DNA of 64,000 nt from Methylophilus sp. 42 (GTDB taxonomy: Bacteria > Pseudomonadota > Gammaproteobacteria > Burkholderiales > Methylophilaceae): the NCBI RefSeq assembly GCF_000384155.1, contig NZ_KB913031.1:930001-994000 (forward strand). The letters run 5' to 3'. The position numbers and the translations under genes were made by a program. The notes beneath the pieces are model-generated. The model did no database searches. It had not been told where the DNA came from and was given only the letters and a program-made list of their open reading frames with translations. Within the stretch, counting starts at the first letter, position 1. Every line of letters begins with the position of its first letter. Shown one piece after another: positions 8,059 through 17,196 of the stretch.

Positions 8059-11000
8059 TTGTCTAACCCTTCCGAGCTATCACAGGCACCGCATGCCGAG
8101 CCGATACAGCGTATCGTCAAGATTCGTCGCGACTATAACAATTGGGTCGCTAACGAAACCATAGAAGATTACGCGCTGCGCTATACGCCACGGGCTTTCC
8201 GTAAGTGGTCAATTTTGCGTGTCTCGAATACGGCGCTGGGGGCGATTTCTTTCCTGGTGCTGGAGGCGATTGGCGGCACGATTACCATTAACTATGGTTT
8301 TCCCAATGCCTTGTGGGCGATTCTGGCCGTCGGCCTGATTATTTTCCTGACCGGCTTGCCGATCAGCTACTACGCCGCCAAATATGGCCTGGATATGGAT
8401 TTGCTGACGCGAGGTGCCGGTTTTGGCTATATCGGGTCGACTATTTCCTCGTTTATTTACGCTTCGTTCACGTTTATCCTGTTTTCGCTCGAAGCGGCGA
8501 TTATGGGCTATGCGCTGGAGCTGTATTTTCATTTGCCGCTCTATCTCGGCTACCTGGTCAGTGCGCTGATTGTGATTCCGCTGGTGACGCACGGCGTGAC
8601 CTTGATCAGCCGTATCCAGATGATCACGCAGCCGCTCTGGATTGCGCTCATGTTTTTGCCGTTTTTTGCCATCTTGCAGATGGATCCGGATGTGTTGCAT
8701 AGGCTCAGTAGCTTTGCCGGCGTGTCTACGGATGGTGGCCACTTTAACTGGGTCATGTTCGGCACCGCGACGGCGGTGGGTGTGGCGCTGATTCCGCAAA
8801 TCGGTGAGCAGGTCGACTTCTTGCGTTTTATGCCAGTGCGCAACAAGGAGAATTACTGGCGCTGGAACCTGGGCGTGCTGATGGCCGGGCCGGGCTGGGT
8901 CATTCTGGGCATGCTCAAAATGCTGGCAGGCGCCTTGCTCGCTTACCTGGTGTATAACCGCGATATGCCACTGAGCTCGGCGGTGAACCCTACCCATATG
9001 TACTGGGTCGGGTTTGAACATGTTTTCAGTAACCATCAGGTGGCACTGGCGGTGACGGCGCTGTTTGTCTGTGTGTCGCAAATCAAGGTCAATATGACCA
9101 ATGCCTATGCCGGTTCACTGGCCTGGTCTAACTTTTTTGCCCGCCTCACGCATAGCCACCCCGGCCGTATTGTGTGGGTGGCGTTTAACGTCATGATTGC
9201 CATTGTGCTGATGGAGCTCAATGTATTTCAGGCGCTGGAAGAAATCTTGGGCCTGTATGCCAATATCGCCATCGCCTGGATTGCCGCCGTGGTGGCCGAT
9301 CTGGTGATCAATAAGCCCTTGGGTTTAAGTCCTAAAGGCATTGAGTTCAGGCGTGCTTATTTATACGATATTAACCCAGTGGGTGTCGGGGCCATGTTTA
9401 TTGCCTCGGCGGTGTCGATTGCTGCGTATACCGGCATCATGGGTGTGCTGGCACAGTCATTCTCTACCTTTATTTCGCTGGTAACTGCGTTGTTAATGTC
9501 GCCGCTGATTGCCTGGTATACCAAAGGTAAATATTACCTGGCCAGGCAACGTCCGACCTATTTGCAACCCTCGACCACCAAACAATGTGTGATCTGTGAG
9601 CGCGAATATGAGGTGAGTGATATGGCGCATTGCCCGGCTTATGGTGGCGCCATTTGTTCTTTGTGCTGTTGTCTGGATGCGCGTTGCCATGATGCTTGCA
9701 AACCGCAGGCCAGGCTCAGCGCGCAGTGGGAGGCGCTCAACAAGAAGTTTTTACCACCACGTTTGTGGCCGCATTTAAATGGTGGGGTGGCGCATTTCTT
9801 ATTGCTCATGCTGATCGCCATGATTTTGTTTGGAGCCACCATAGGCCTGATTTACCTGCATGATGCCCTGACTGTTGGCCGTGAGTATCCCGGGCTGATG
9901 CAGCATTTCCGTTCTGGTTATTTAAAGGTGTTTGTCGCCTTGCTGTTTTTGGGCGGCATTGTGGCCTGGTGGCTGGTGCTGACTTCGGCCAGCCGACGGG
10001 TGGCACAGGAAGAGTCTAACCGGCAAACCGGCTTGTTGCTGGAAGAGATCGAGTCGCACAAAAAAACCGATACGCAATTGCAAAAAGCACGCCGTTTGGC
10101 CGAAGAGGCGAACCAGGCCAAGAGCCGCTACATCACCGGCATCAGCCATGAGTTACGTACACCGCTCAACAGTATTCTGGGTTATGCGCAACTGCTGACC
10201 AATGACGACAGCATCCCCGACCACCGCAAGCAGGCGATTAAAACCATTAGCCGTGGCGGCGAACACTTGCTGTCATTGATTGAAAGCACGCTGGATATCG
10301 CGCGGATTGAAAGCGGCAAAATGACGTTTGATGTCAAGCCGCTGCATTTCCCGGAATTTATCAGCCAGATGGTCAGCATGTTTGAAATCCAGGCGCAAAA
10401 CAAAGGCCTGGCATTTTATTTTGAGCAGTCCGGCAACTTGCCGGAGTATGTGCGTGCTGACCACAAGCGGCTAATGCAGATTCTGGTCAATATCCTGGGC
10501 AATGCGGTCAAGTTCACCACCAAGGGTAGTGTGACTTTCCGTGTGAGCTACGCGCGGGAGATTGCACAGATCGATATTGAGGATACCGGCCCTGGCATTG
10601 CGCCGAATGAGGTGGAGAAGATTTTTGAGCCGTTTGAGCGCGGCAGTGCAGCCGATGTGGTTGGGATCGGTGGCACCGGTTTGGGCCTGACCATCAGCAA
10701 ACTGCTGACGCAGCTAATGGGCGGCGAAATGCAGTTTGATAGTGTGCTGGGACGTGGTACGCGATTTGAAATTCGCTTATTCTTGCCGCAGATTCGTGAA
10801 ACAGCACATTTATCGAAAAAGGCCGTGCGGCAGCGTATTGGTTACGAAGGGCCGATCAAGACCGTGCTGGTAGTGGATAATGAAGAGGTCGACCGTGAGT
10901 TATTGCGCGATGCCTTGCAGCCGCTGGGTTTTATTGTGCATGAAGCAGGTAACGGCCAGGCTTGTGTTAACCAGTACCAGATGGTGCATGCAGACTTGAT

Positions 11001-11499
11001 CCTGATGGACTTGGCCATGCCGGTGATGGATGGCTGGGAGGCGGCTTATATCATCCGCCAGGTGCATCAATCCAAACTGCCGATTGCGATTATCTCCGCC
11101 AATGCCTATGACCGCAGCCTGGATAACCAGGCCAAGATTCCGGCACAAGACTTTTTTGTCAAACCGGTTAACCTGGACGAGGTGCTGGACTGGATAGGCA
11201 ATCAGCTCGGCCTGACCTGGCGTTATGTCGATAGCGCGGCATCCCAGTCGGCACTTGCCCTTAAACCTGTGGTGCCTGCGAGTGATGTTGACCCTGTACC
11301 AGCGATCTTGCTGGAAAATATGGCCCAGTTCGCCCGTATGGGTTACGTCAAAGGTGTGCGCGAAGTATTAGCCACCCTGAATAGAGAACATTCGCAACAT
11401 CAAACATTTATTCATGACCTGCAACAGGCCATGGAGCGCTTTGATTTTGCTAAACTGCAACGCTTGATTGAGGAGTACACCAAAAATGACCAGCCATAG
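8059..11499 (+). CDS. NCS1-type permease fused to hybrid histidine kinase
   Basis: A 1146-residue fusion. Residues about 50-480 form a multi-helix permease of the nucleobase-cation-symport (NCS1; cytosine, uracil, allantoin, hydantoin) type. Residues 510-547 hold nine cysteines (CxxC at 510/513 and 533/536), likely a metal site. Two further membrane helices follow (about 578-600 and 624-642), then a coiled segment, HisKA with phospho-acceptor His697 (ISHELRTPLN), an HATPase domain with NILGNAVKF and DTGPGIAP boxes, and a receiver with Asp984 (ILMDLAMP) and Lys1035. A C-terminal extension ends the protein. It starts at TTG with AAGG eight bases upstream. Inferred job: a transporter-derived nitrogen-compound sensor whose partner is the overlapping regulator gene. 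Real transport is unproven. Confidence 0.88.
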   Translation: MSNPSELSQAPHAEPIQRIVKIRRDYNNWVANETIEDYALRYTPRAFRKWSILRVSNTALGAISFLVLEAIGGTITINYGFPNALWAILAVGLIIFLTGLPISYYAAKYGLDMDLLTRGAGFGYIGSTISSFIYASFTFILFSLEAAIMGYALELYFHLPLYLGYLVSALIVIPLVTHGVTLISRIQMITQPLWIALMFLPFFAILQMDPDVLHRLSSFAGVSTDGGHFNWVMFGTATAVGVALIPQIGEQVDFLRFMPVRNKENYWRWNLGVLMAGPGWVILGMLKMLAGALLAYLVYNRDMPLSSAVNPTHMYWVGFEHVFSNHQVALAVTALFVCVSQIKVNMTNAYAGSLAWSNFFARLTHSHPGRIVWVAFNVMIAIVLMELNVFQALEEILGLYANIAIAWIAAVVADLVINKPLGLSPKGIEFRRAYLYDINPVGVGAMFIASAVSIAAYTGIMGVLAQSFSTFISLVTALLMSPLIAWYTKGKYYLARQRPTYLQPSTTKQCVICEREYEVSDMAHCPAYGGAICSLCCCLDARCHDACKPQARLSAQWEALNKKFLPPRLWPHLNGGVAHFLLLMLIAMILFGATIGLIYLHDALTVGREYPGLMQHFRSGYLKVFVALLFLGGIVAWWLVLTSASRRVAQEESNRQTGLLLEEIESHKKTDTQLQKARRLAEEANQAKSRYITGISHELRTPLNSILGYAQLLTNDDSIPDHRKQAIKTISRGGEHLLSLIESTLDIARIESGKMTFDVKPLHFPEFISQMVSMFEIQAQNKGLAFYFEQSGNLPEYVRADHKRLMQILVNILGNAVKFTTKGSVTFRVSYAREIAQIDIEDTGPGIAPNEVEKIFEPFERGSAADVVGIGGTGLGLTISKLLTQLMGGEMQFDSVLGRGTRFEIRLFLPQIRETAHLSKKAVRQRIGYEGPIKTVLVVDNEEVDRELLRDALQPLGFIVHEAGNGQACVNQYQMVHADLILMDLAMPVMDGWEAAYIIRQVHQSKLPIAIISANAYDRSLDNQAKIPAQDFFVKPVNLDEVLDWIGNQLGLTWRYVDSAASQSALALKPVVPASDVDPVPAILLENMAQFARMGYVKGVREVLATLNREHSQHQTFIHDLQQAMERFDFAKLQRLIEEYTKNDQP

Positions 11500-12418
11500 C
11501 CATACCGTGTTAATTGTGGATGATGTGCCAGAAAACCTGGCCTATCTGCATGACGCACTGGATGAGTCCGGCTACCAGGTCTATGTCGCCAACTCCGGTG
11601 AGATGGCGTTGCAAGTGGCGCATCTGATGCAGCCGCATGTGATCTTAATGGATGCGATGATGCCTGGCCTGGATGGTTTTGCTACTTGTCGTCGCATTAA
11701 GGCCGCGGCAGAAACCCAGCATATCCCGGTGATTTTCATGACCGGCCTGACCGAGATCGAACACGTCACCATGGCGTTCGATGCTGGTGGTGTGGACTAC
11801 GTCACCAAGCCGGTACGCCCGGCAGAGGTGTTGGCGCGCCTCAAGGCACATGTGCAGAATGCCACCAAAATGCATCAGGCTACTTCAGCGCTGGATGCCT
11901 TTGGCCAGGCAACGATTGCGATTTTGCCTACGGATAAACGCCTGGTATGGCAAACCCCGCTGGCCAAACAATACCTGGAGCAGTATTTTGCCGAGTGGGC
12001 AGCCAAAGAGGCTTACAGTGCTGTGCAAACCTTGCCGCCCATGATTTATCAGTGGCTGGAAAGCTGTATACAGCAATTCTCCAGCGGCCAGTCCATGCAA
12101 ACGCTCAGTGTGAATCAGGGCAATGCACGCCTGAGCCTGACAGTGGCCAATACCAGTGAAGAGCAATGGGTGGTGGTGTTACGCGAGCATTCGGACGAAG
12201 CGCAGATTGAATCACTGGGTAAGTTGTTCCAGCTCACCAAGCGTGAGTCAGAGGTGTTGTACTGGACCGTCAAGGGCAAGACTAATAAAGACGTTGGTGA
12301 AATACTGGGCACCAGTCCACGCACCATCAATAAGCACCTTGAACATGTCTTCCAGAAACTGGGGGTTGAAACCAGGACTGCTGCTGCGTCACTGGTAGCA
12401 TCCAAAATCAAGTTCTAA
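11486..12418 (+). CDS. Response regulator, receiver plus LuxR-type HTH
   Basis: 310 residues. The N-terminal receiver has acidic residues VDD at 11-13, phospho-acceptor Asp56 (ILMDAMMP) and the conserved Lys in VTKPVRP. A middle region of about 100 residues is unassigned. The C-terminal LuxR/GerE helix-turn-helix begins LTKRESEVLYW and includes SPRTINKHLEHVFQKLGV. The ATG at 11486 is chosen because GAGGAG lies 10 bases upstream; a TTG at 11468 in the same frame has no better support. The gene overlaps the kinase gene by 14 bases, so the two are coupled and form a cognate phosphorelay. The targets could be the urea genes or other amide/purine genes; this is not visible here. Confidence 0.92.
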   Translation: MTSHSHTVLIVDDVPENLAYLHDALDESGYQVYVANSGEMALQVAHLMQPHVILMDAMMPGLDGFATCRRIKAAAETQHIPVIFMTGLTEIEHVTMAFDAGGVDYVTKPVRPAEVLARLKAHVQNATKMHQATSALDAFGQATIAILPTDKRLVWQTPLAKQYLEQYFAEWAAKEAYSAVQTLPPMIYQWLESCIQQFSSGQSMQTLSVNQGNARLSLTVANTSEEQWVVVLREHSDEAQIESLGKLFQLTKRESEVLYWTVKGKTNKDVGEILGTSPRTINKHLEHVFQKLGVETRTAAASLVASKIKF

Positions 12419-12421
12419 TCG

Positions 12422-12452
12422 CTGGCTAAAGGCCGGGTGCTTTAGCCAGTTT
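12422..12452. terminator. Bidirectional terminator
   Basis: 10-bp perfect stem CTGGCTAAAG/CTTTAGCCAG (12422-12431 with 12440-12449), 8-base loop, followed by TTTT. It lies between convergent genes (the response regulator and the outer-membrane protein). Confidence 0.75.
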
Positions 12453-12457
12453 TAGCG

Positions 12458-13012
12458 TTAAAAGTTGTAGATAAAGCCGACACTGGTGACGTTGGAATTA
12501 AAAGATTTGCTGCCACCGCCGTTAACGTCCACTTCCGCTTGGTAGTGATCCCAGCCCACACGCATGGCAATAGCCTTGTCGAAATGGTACTCTGCGCCCA
12601 GGCCATACGTGGCCCCCATGCGGGTTGCATCGTCATAAGCACTTAAGCCCGATACTTTGCTGCTGGTGGCAGCACCCCCTAATTTTCCATAGACATCAAA
12701 AGCATCGTTCAGTGGCAATGTGCCTACTGCGGTCAGGCTGAGGGCATCGGCCTTGACGCTGCCATGCGCATTGTCAGTGACCTTGCCAATACCAGTATAT
12801 TGGCCTTCTACAGCAAAATAAGGGTTGAATTTGTAGCCTGCTACAAGCCCGGCGACAGCTTGACTATCTTTGTCGACCCCGTTGGGTGTTTTTAAGTTTG
12901 GCATGCCTATCCCCAGGTTCGCCCCGGCATAAAAGCCTTCTGCACTGGCCCACAACGGTGTTGCCAAGGTCAGGCTGCTGATTAAAAATAAGAGGGCGTG
13001 TTTACGCATCAT
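12458..13012 (-). CDS. Small outer-membrane beta-barrel protein
   Basis: 184 residues. A signal peptide (MMRKHALLFLISSLTLATPLWASA) is followed by alternating polar/hydrophobic strands such as FYAGANLGIG, YFAVEGQYTGIG and TYGLGAEYHFD, ending in FIYNF; the terminal Phe is the usual outer-membrane assembly signal. Resembles the OmpA/opacity-type 8-strand barrels without a peptidoglycan-binding domain. GGAG precedes the start. The upstream TPR gene on the same strand is 27 bp away, so co-transcription is likely. Function unknown. Confidence 0.8.
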   Translation of the reverse strand: MMRKHALLFLISSLTLATPLWASAEGFYAGANLGIGMPNLKTPNGVDKDSQAVAGLVAGYKFNPYFAVEGQYTGIGKVTDNAHGSVKADALSLTAVGTLPLNDAFDVYGKLGGAATSSKVSGLSAYDDATRMGATYGLGAEYHFDKAIAMRVGWDHYQAEVDVNGGGSKSFNSNVTSVGFIYNF

Positions 13013-13039
13013 GATTGCTCCAATGGATATTGATAAATC

Positions 13040-13690
13040 TTATTTAAGTTTGCTCTGTGCCAGTTTCAGGCCTTCTTCGATATCCTGCTTGCGGCCAGCA
13101 TCCGCATCTTCCCGGCCCGGGCGTGAGGGTGCCTGCAAGGCTTTCTGGTAATACGTCACCGCCTGGTTGTAATCACCCTGCGCGCGCAGGTAGTCCGCAT
13201 AAAAGTAATTGCTGTCTATGCCTGTCGGATTCAGTTGCAGAGCCTTTTCCAAGTATTCATGGCCTTTTTTCTTGTCACCAAAGCCAATCGGCCAGCCGGG
13301 TACGCGAAAGTACAATGAACCCAATGTGGTGTAGGCTGAGCCATTGAGTGCCTGTGGATTGGTTTTAATGCTGGCGAGTAACAAGTCGCGTGCCTGCTCG
13401 GCGGCTTTCAGGGCATTGACCGGATGGAGTGGCCCCATGCTTTTGGCGTAGCCACTGAGGACGATGGCTTCCCATATCTGCGCCTCATTGGCCTCCGGGT
13501 TTTTCGCCGTCAGCTGGTGTGCCTGTTCACTCAGGGTTTTAAAAGAGGCTTCTTGCTGGTCTTTGCTGGTGTGGTAGGTGGCTTTTGCCCAGGCATGTTG
13601 CAGGCCGGCCAATTCGTTATCCAGAGCTTCGTCGGCAAACGCGGCACCGGTCAGCAAGGCCAGGCAGGTATACATGATCAAACGTTTCAC
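13040..13690 (-). CDS. Periplasmic TPR-repeat protein
   Basis: About 216 residues if started at GTG 13690 (GGGAG lies just upstream); that start gives a good signal peptide, VKRLIMYTCLALLTGAAFA. The open frame extends further upstream without a sensible N-terminus. The C-terminal half has tetratricopeptide-like helices (KKGHEYLEKALQLNP, AQGDYNQAVTYYQKALQ). TPR proteins are protein-protein scaffolds; no specific partner is known. Likely co-transcribed with the outer-membrane barrel gene that follows. Confidence 0.75.
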   Translation of the reverse strand: MKRLIMYTCLALLTGAAFADEALDNELAGLQHAWAKATYHTSKDQQEASFKTLSEQAHQLTAKNPEANEAQIWEAIVLSGYAKSMGPLHPVNALKAAEQARDLLLASIKTNPQALNGSAYTTLGSLYFRVPGWPIGFGDKKKGHEYLEKALQLNPTGIDSNYFYADYLRAQGDYNQAVTYYQKALQAPSRPGREDADAGRKQDIEEGLKLAQSKLK

Positions 13691-13838
13691 AATGGCTCCC
13701 AGTTTAAATAAGCTTTTTTTGCAATAAGAATGCCAACCTGCAAGGCATAAGTGGGTTTGAACGTTATTCAAATAAATCATATGGTTACAACTTGTTTCCG
13801 GCAGAAGATGAGGGAGTGATCGCTTAAAAGGCAAGCGA

Positions 13839-13859
13839 ACCCTGCTTTTTTTGCAGGGT
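13839..13859. other. Short hairpin in the divergent gap before the MFS gene
   Basis: Stem ACCCTGC/GCAGGGT (7 bp) around a run of seven T, directly after another small inverted repeat (CGCTT-N7-AAGCG at 13821-13837). The gap 13691-13944 serves divergent promoters for the TPR gene and the MFS exporter gene. Nothing else recognisable was seen in it. Confidence 0.4.
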
Positions 13860-13944
13860 CTCAGCAGGTGACTCTGCAAAAAATGCATGCTATGGTCCGC
13901 GTGAGGTCAGATCACAATCATCCATCAATAAATCGTGAGTCATC

Positions 13945-15366
13945 ATGTACGCTAATACACAAGTTCTTTCGTTTGAGGCGCTGTCGCAGCGCTATGGTGA
14001 GCGGTATAAATGGATGGTGCTGCTGATTATCGGCGTTGGCACGATTGCGGGCGTCCTGTGTACGTCGAGCTTCAATGTGGCTGTGCCTGCGTTGACGCAT
14101 ACCTTCCACCTGGGGCAAGACCATGTACAGTGGGCGATGACGGCATTTCTGGCGGCCATGACCATAGGCATGCTACCAGCAGCCTGGTGGCTGGAACGTT
14201 TCGGTTTGCGTCGCGTATTCATCACTACGTTGTGGCTACTGATTGCCGCCAGCGTCGGTGGTTTTTATGCACATTCATTTGTACAGGTCGTGATTGCGCG
14301 CTTGTTGCAAGGCCTGGCCGCTGGTGTGTTACAGCCACTGGGCGTCATGGCGCTGATGCGCTTGTTTCCGCCTAACATCCAGGGGCGCGCCTCTGGCATT
14401 CTGATTGTTGGGATTGCGTTTACGCCAGCCGTTGCACCGTCTATCAGTGGCTGGTTACTCGACCAGTTTGGCTGGCATGCCATTTTTCTGCTTGGCGTAC
14501 CGTTTGCGCTCATTGCATTATTATGCGCCTGGCGCTGGCTACCCGCGCCGCGCAAAAATCCCATCAAACCATTCGACTGGCCGGGTCTGGGCTGGCTGTC
14601 GGCCGCCACCATCGGCCTGGTGGAATTTGTCTCCAGTTTGCACCATAGCGGGCTAGCGTCGGCCTGGACCTGGGGGCAGGCGACACTGACTGTGGTGTCC
14701 ATGATCTGTTACCTGCGCCATGCCCATCAGTTGCCACACGCCATTATCCAGCTGCATCTATTTAACCGGCCCACCTTTAGCCGCGGCACGCTGGTGGCAT
14801 TTGCTTATGGTTTTGGCTTGTATGCGTCGACTTACCTGATTCCGGTATTTTTACAAAATGCGATGGCTTATTCGGCGACGGATGCAGGATTGTTATTGCT
14901 CCCTTCCGGCTTGGCGCTGGTGTTGACGATTCCATTTGCCGGGCGCATGGCTGACCGCTTTTCACCCAGACGCATCACGCTGGCAGGGCTGATGGTATTT
15001 GGTGCGTCATTCCTGGTATTTGCGCTGGCGGCCAGGCAGGTGCAGTATTGGGACATTGTGGCTGCAACGGTGGTTGGCCGCATCGGCCTGGGCCTGATCT
15101 TACCTGCGCTCAACCTGGCGACCTTGCATGAAATGGAACCGCACCAGTTAGGACAGTCTTCGGTGGTCGTCAGTTATGCCAGGCAGTTAGGTGGCGTGGT
15201 TGGTGTGACTATGATGGCGGTGTTTATGGAATGGCGCGAACGCGTGTTAGGCATGGTGACGCCAGGCATTTTTGAGGCCTATGCACAAGGCTTTTTACTG
15301 TTATCGGTGGTGTTTGCGCTGGCGATGATTGCTGCGCTGGGGATGAAGGACGCGAAGCGCGAATAG
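13945..15366 (+). CDS. MFS drug-export permease, DHA2/EmrB-like
   Basis: Inner-membrane proton-driven exporter of the major facilitator superfamily, 473 residues with about 14 hydrophobic segments, which fits the DHA2 (EmrB/QacA) group. Visible family features are the WAMTAFLAAMTIGMLPAAWWLERFGLRRVF region (motif A-like, after helix 2) and RLLQGLAAGVLQPLGVMALMRLFP (around helix 4-5, motif C region). No membrane-fusion partner (EmrA) gene is adjacent, so it may act alone. The substrate cannot be told from sequence. Confidence 0.85.
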   Translation: MYANTQVLSFEALSQRYGERYKWMVLLIIGVGTIAGVLCTSSFNVAVPALTHTFHLGQDHVQWAMTAFLAAMTIGMLPAAWWLERFGLRRVFITTLWLLIAASVGGFYAHSFVQVVIARLLQGLAAGVLQPLGVMALMRLFPPNIQGRASGILIVGIAFTPAVAPSISGWLLDQFGWHAIFLLGVPFALIALLCAWRWLPAPRKNPIKPFDWPGLGWLSAATIGLVEFVSSLHHSGLASAWTWGQATLTVVSMICYLRHAHQLPHAIIQLHLFNRPTFSRGTLVAFAYGFGLYASTYLIPVFLQNAMAYSATDAGLLLLPSGLALVLTIPFAGRMADRFSPRRITLAGLMVFGASFLVFALAARQVQYWDIVAATVVGRIGLGLILPALNLATLHEMEPHQLGQSSVVVSYARQLGGVVGVTMMAVFMEWRERVLGMVTPGIFEAYAQGFLLLSVVFALAMIAALGMKDAKRE

Positions 15367-15380
15367 TAAGGCAGGGGCTG

Positions 15381-15408
15381 CTGGCTGTTATCAAGGGATA
15401 ACAGCCAG
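15381..15408. terminator. Hairpin between convergent MFS and fpr genes
   Basis: Perfect 11-bp stem CTGGCTGTTAT/ATAACAGCCAG with loop CAAGGG. No strong T-run follows on the plus strand, so termination is plausible but not assured. Confidence 0.5.
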
Positions 15409-15418
15409 GTGAAGAACT

Positions 15419-16201
15419 TTACTTCTCTACAAAAGCCTTCTCAATCACGTAGTCGCCAAGTTCACCAATACGTGGTGAAACTTTGAAGCCACGTTTGTCC
15501 AGCATCGCGGCCGTATCAACCAACATGGCCGGGCTACCGCAAATCATGGCGCGATCCGTTTCTGGGTTCAATGGCGGCAAGCCAATATCTTCGAACAGTT
15601 TGCCACTTTCCACCAGGTCCGTCAGGCGGCCCTGGTTTCTGAACGGCTCACGCGTCACGGTGGGGTAGTAAATCAGTTTGTTACGCACTTCTTCACCAAA
15701 GAATTCATTATTCGGTAAATCTTTAGTGATGAACTCTTCGTAGGCCAGTTCGTTGACATAGCGTACGCCGTGAATCAGGATGACTTTTTCAAAACGGTCA
15801 TAGACTTCGATGTCCTGGATCAGGCTCATGAAAGGGGCGAGACCAGTACCAGTCGAGAAGAAGTACAGGTTTTTACCTGGTTTCAAATCGTGAGTCACCA
15901 GTGTGCCGGTTGGCTTGCGGCTGACCAACAGCGGATCGCCTACCTTCAAGTGTTGCAGGCGTGAAGTCAGCGGGCCGTTTGGCACCTTGATGCTGAAGAA
16001 TTCCAGATGTTCTTCATAGTTCGGGCTGGCAATACTGTAAGCACGTGTCAGTGGCAGGCCATCTACTTCCATGCCAATCATGACAAACTGGCCGTTTTCA
16101 AAACGCAAACCTGGGTCGCGAGTGGCCTTAAAGCTGAATAAGGTGTCGTTCCAGTGATGAACGCTCAAAATCGTTTCGGTGGAATATTTTTTATTACTCA
16201 T
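15419..16201 (-). CDS. fpr: Ferredoxin/flavodoxin-NADP+ reductase
   Basis: FAD enzyme exchanging electrons between NADPH and ferredoxin or flavodoxin, 260 residues (family about 258). FAD-binding motif RAYSIASP around residues 53-60 follows GQFVMIGM; the NADP-binding segment is FFSTGTGLAPFMSLI around 114-128; the pyridine-nucleotide block MICGSPAMLVD lies near 220-230; and the C-terminus ends YVIEKAFVEK, as in bacterial subclass Fprs. It lies downstream of etfA on the same strand with a 65-bp gap and no clear terminator, so it may share transcripts. Likely roles are oxidative-stress defence and supply of reduced ferredoxin. Confidence 0.93.
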   Translation of the reverse strand: MSNKKYSTETILSVHHWNDTLFSFKATRDPGLRFENGQFVMIGMEVDGLPLTRAYSIASPNYEEHLEFFSIKVPNGPLTSRLQHLKVGDPLLVSRKPTGTLVTHDLKPGKNLYFFSTGTGLAPFMSLIQDIEVYDRFEKVILIHGVRYVNELAYEEFITKDLPNNEFFGEEVRNKLIYYPTVTREPFRNQGRLTDLVESGKLFEDIGLPPLNPETDRAMICGSPAMLVDTAAMLDKRGFKVSPRIGELGDYVIEKAFVEK

Positions 16202-16266
16202 GTCTTTTCTTTTACTCGCGACTAGGCAAAGGGATTGAATTTAAAAGGGTTTATTCTAAGATACTA

Positions 16267-17196
16267 TTATAGCGCAGCTGTCAGTTGTGGTACGACTTCA
16301 AACAAGTCAGCCACCAGGCCGTAATCTGCAATCTTGAAGATCTGCGCTTCCGGATCCTGGTTAATTGCCACAACGACCTTGCTATCTTTCATGCCGTAAG
16401 CATGTTGGATGGCACCGGAAATACCAACAGCGATATATAGCTCAGGCGCAACCACCACGCCAGTCTGGCCCACTTGCAGGTCGTTAGGCGCATAGCCTGC
16501 GTCTACCGCGGCACGGCTGGCGCCAATAGCGGCATGCAGTTTGTCTGCCAATGGTGCAATGACTTGTGCAAATGCATCAGCACTGCCCAATGCACGGCCG
16601 CCGGAAACCACGACTTTGGCGGCTGTCAGTGCGGGGCGCTCTGATTTATTAAAGGCTTCTGATACCCAACGGCTGCCTTGTGGGGCTGCTGGCGTATTAA
16701 TAGATTTGACTTCGGCAGTCGCACCAGCCGCTGCGGCGGCAAATTTGCTGCCGCGCACGGTCAGCACTTGAATGGCATCGCTGCTTTGCACGGTCGCCAG
16801 CACGTTGCCTGCGTAAATGCCACGCACATAAGTATTGGTATTGACGATTTCCAGTACGTCGGACAGCATGTTGACATCCAACAAGGCGGCTACTCGTGGC
16901 AATACGTTTTTGCTGAACGCGCTGTGCGCCGCCAGCACCACGCTGTAATTAGCGGCCAGTGGCACAATCAGGTCAGCCACGTGTTCAGCAGTCGGGTGTT
17001 GCAGGGCGGCATCCGTGGCAACCAGTACATTGCTCACGCCTTGCAAGGCGGCTGCCTGGGCAGCCAATGCATCGGTTTGTGCCGCGGCAATCAGGACATC
17101 TACCGGTTGCTGCCACTGTTGTGCAGCTGTCACGGCACGCGCGACTTGCTCATTCAAATGTTGGCCGTCATGCTCGGCAATAATCAGTGTTCTCAT
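16267..17196 (-). CDS. etfA: Electron transfer flavoprotein alpha subunit
   Basis: FAD-binding subunit of the ETF heterodimer, 309 residues. The C-terminal FAD domain shows [51 protein letters not shown] and [18 protein letters not shown], the hallmarks of group I (housekeeping) ETF. It carries electrons from acyl-CoA, dimethylglycine or other dehydrogenases to the ETF-ubiquinone oxidoreductase encoded at 19049. It overlaps etfB by four bases. Confidence 0.96.
   Translation of the reverse strand: MRTLIIAEHDGQHLNEQVARAVTAAQQWQQPVDVLIAAAQTDALAAQAAALQGVSNVLVATDAALQHPTAEHVADLIVPLAANYSVVLAAHSAFSKNVLPRVAALLDVNMLSDVLEIVNTNTYVRGIYAGNVLATVQSSDAIQVLTVRGSKFAAAAAGATAEVKSINTPAAPQGSRWVSEAFNKSERPALTAAKVVVSGGRALGSADAFAQVIAPLADKLHAAIGASRAAVDAGYAPNDLQVGQTGVVVAPELYIAVGISGAIQHAYGMKDSKVVVAINQDPEAQIFKIADYGLVADLFEVVPQLTAAL

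Noticed and set aside
13691-13888. N-terminal extension of the TPR protein
   Set aside because: The open frame continues, but the extension is basic and Cys/His-rich and would bury the signal peptide; GTG 13690 with GGGAG is better.
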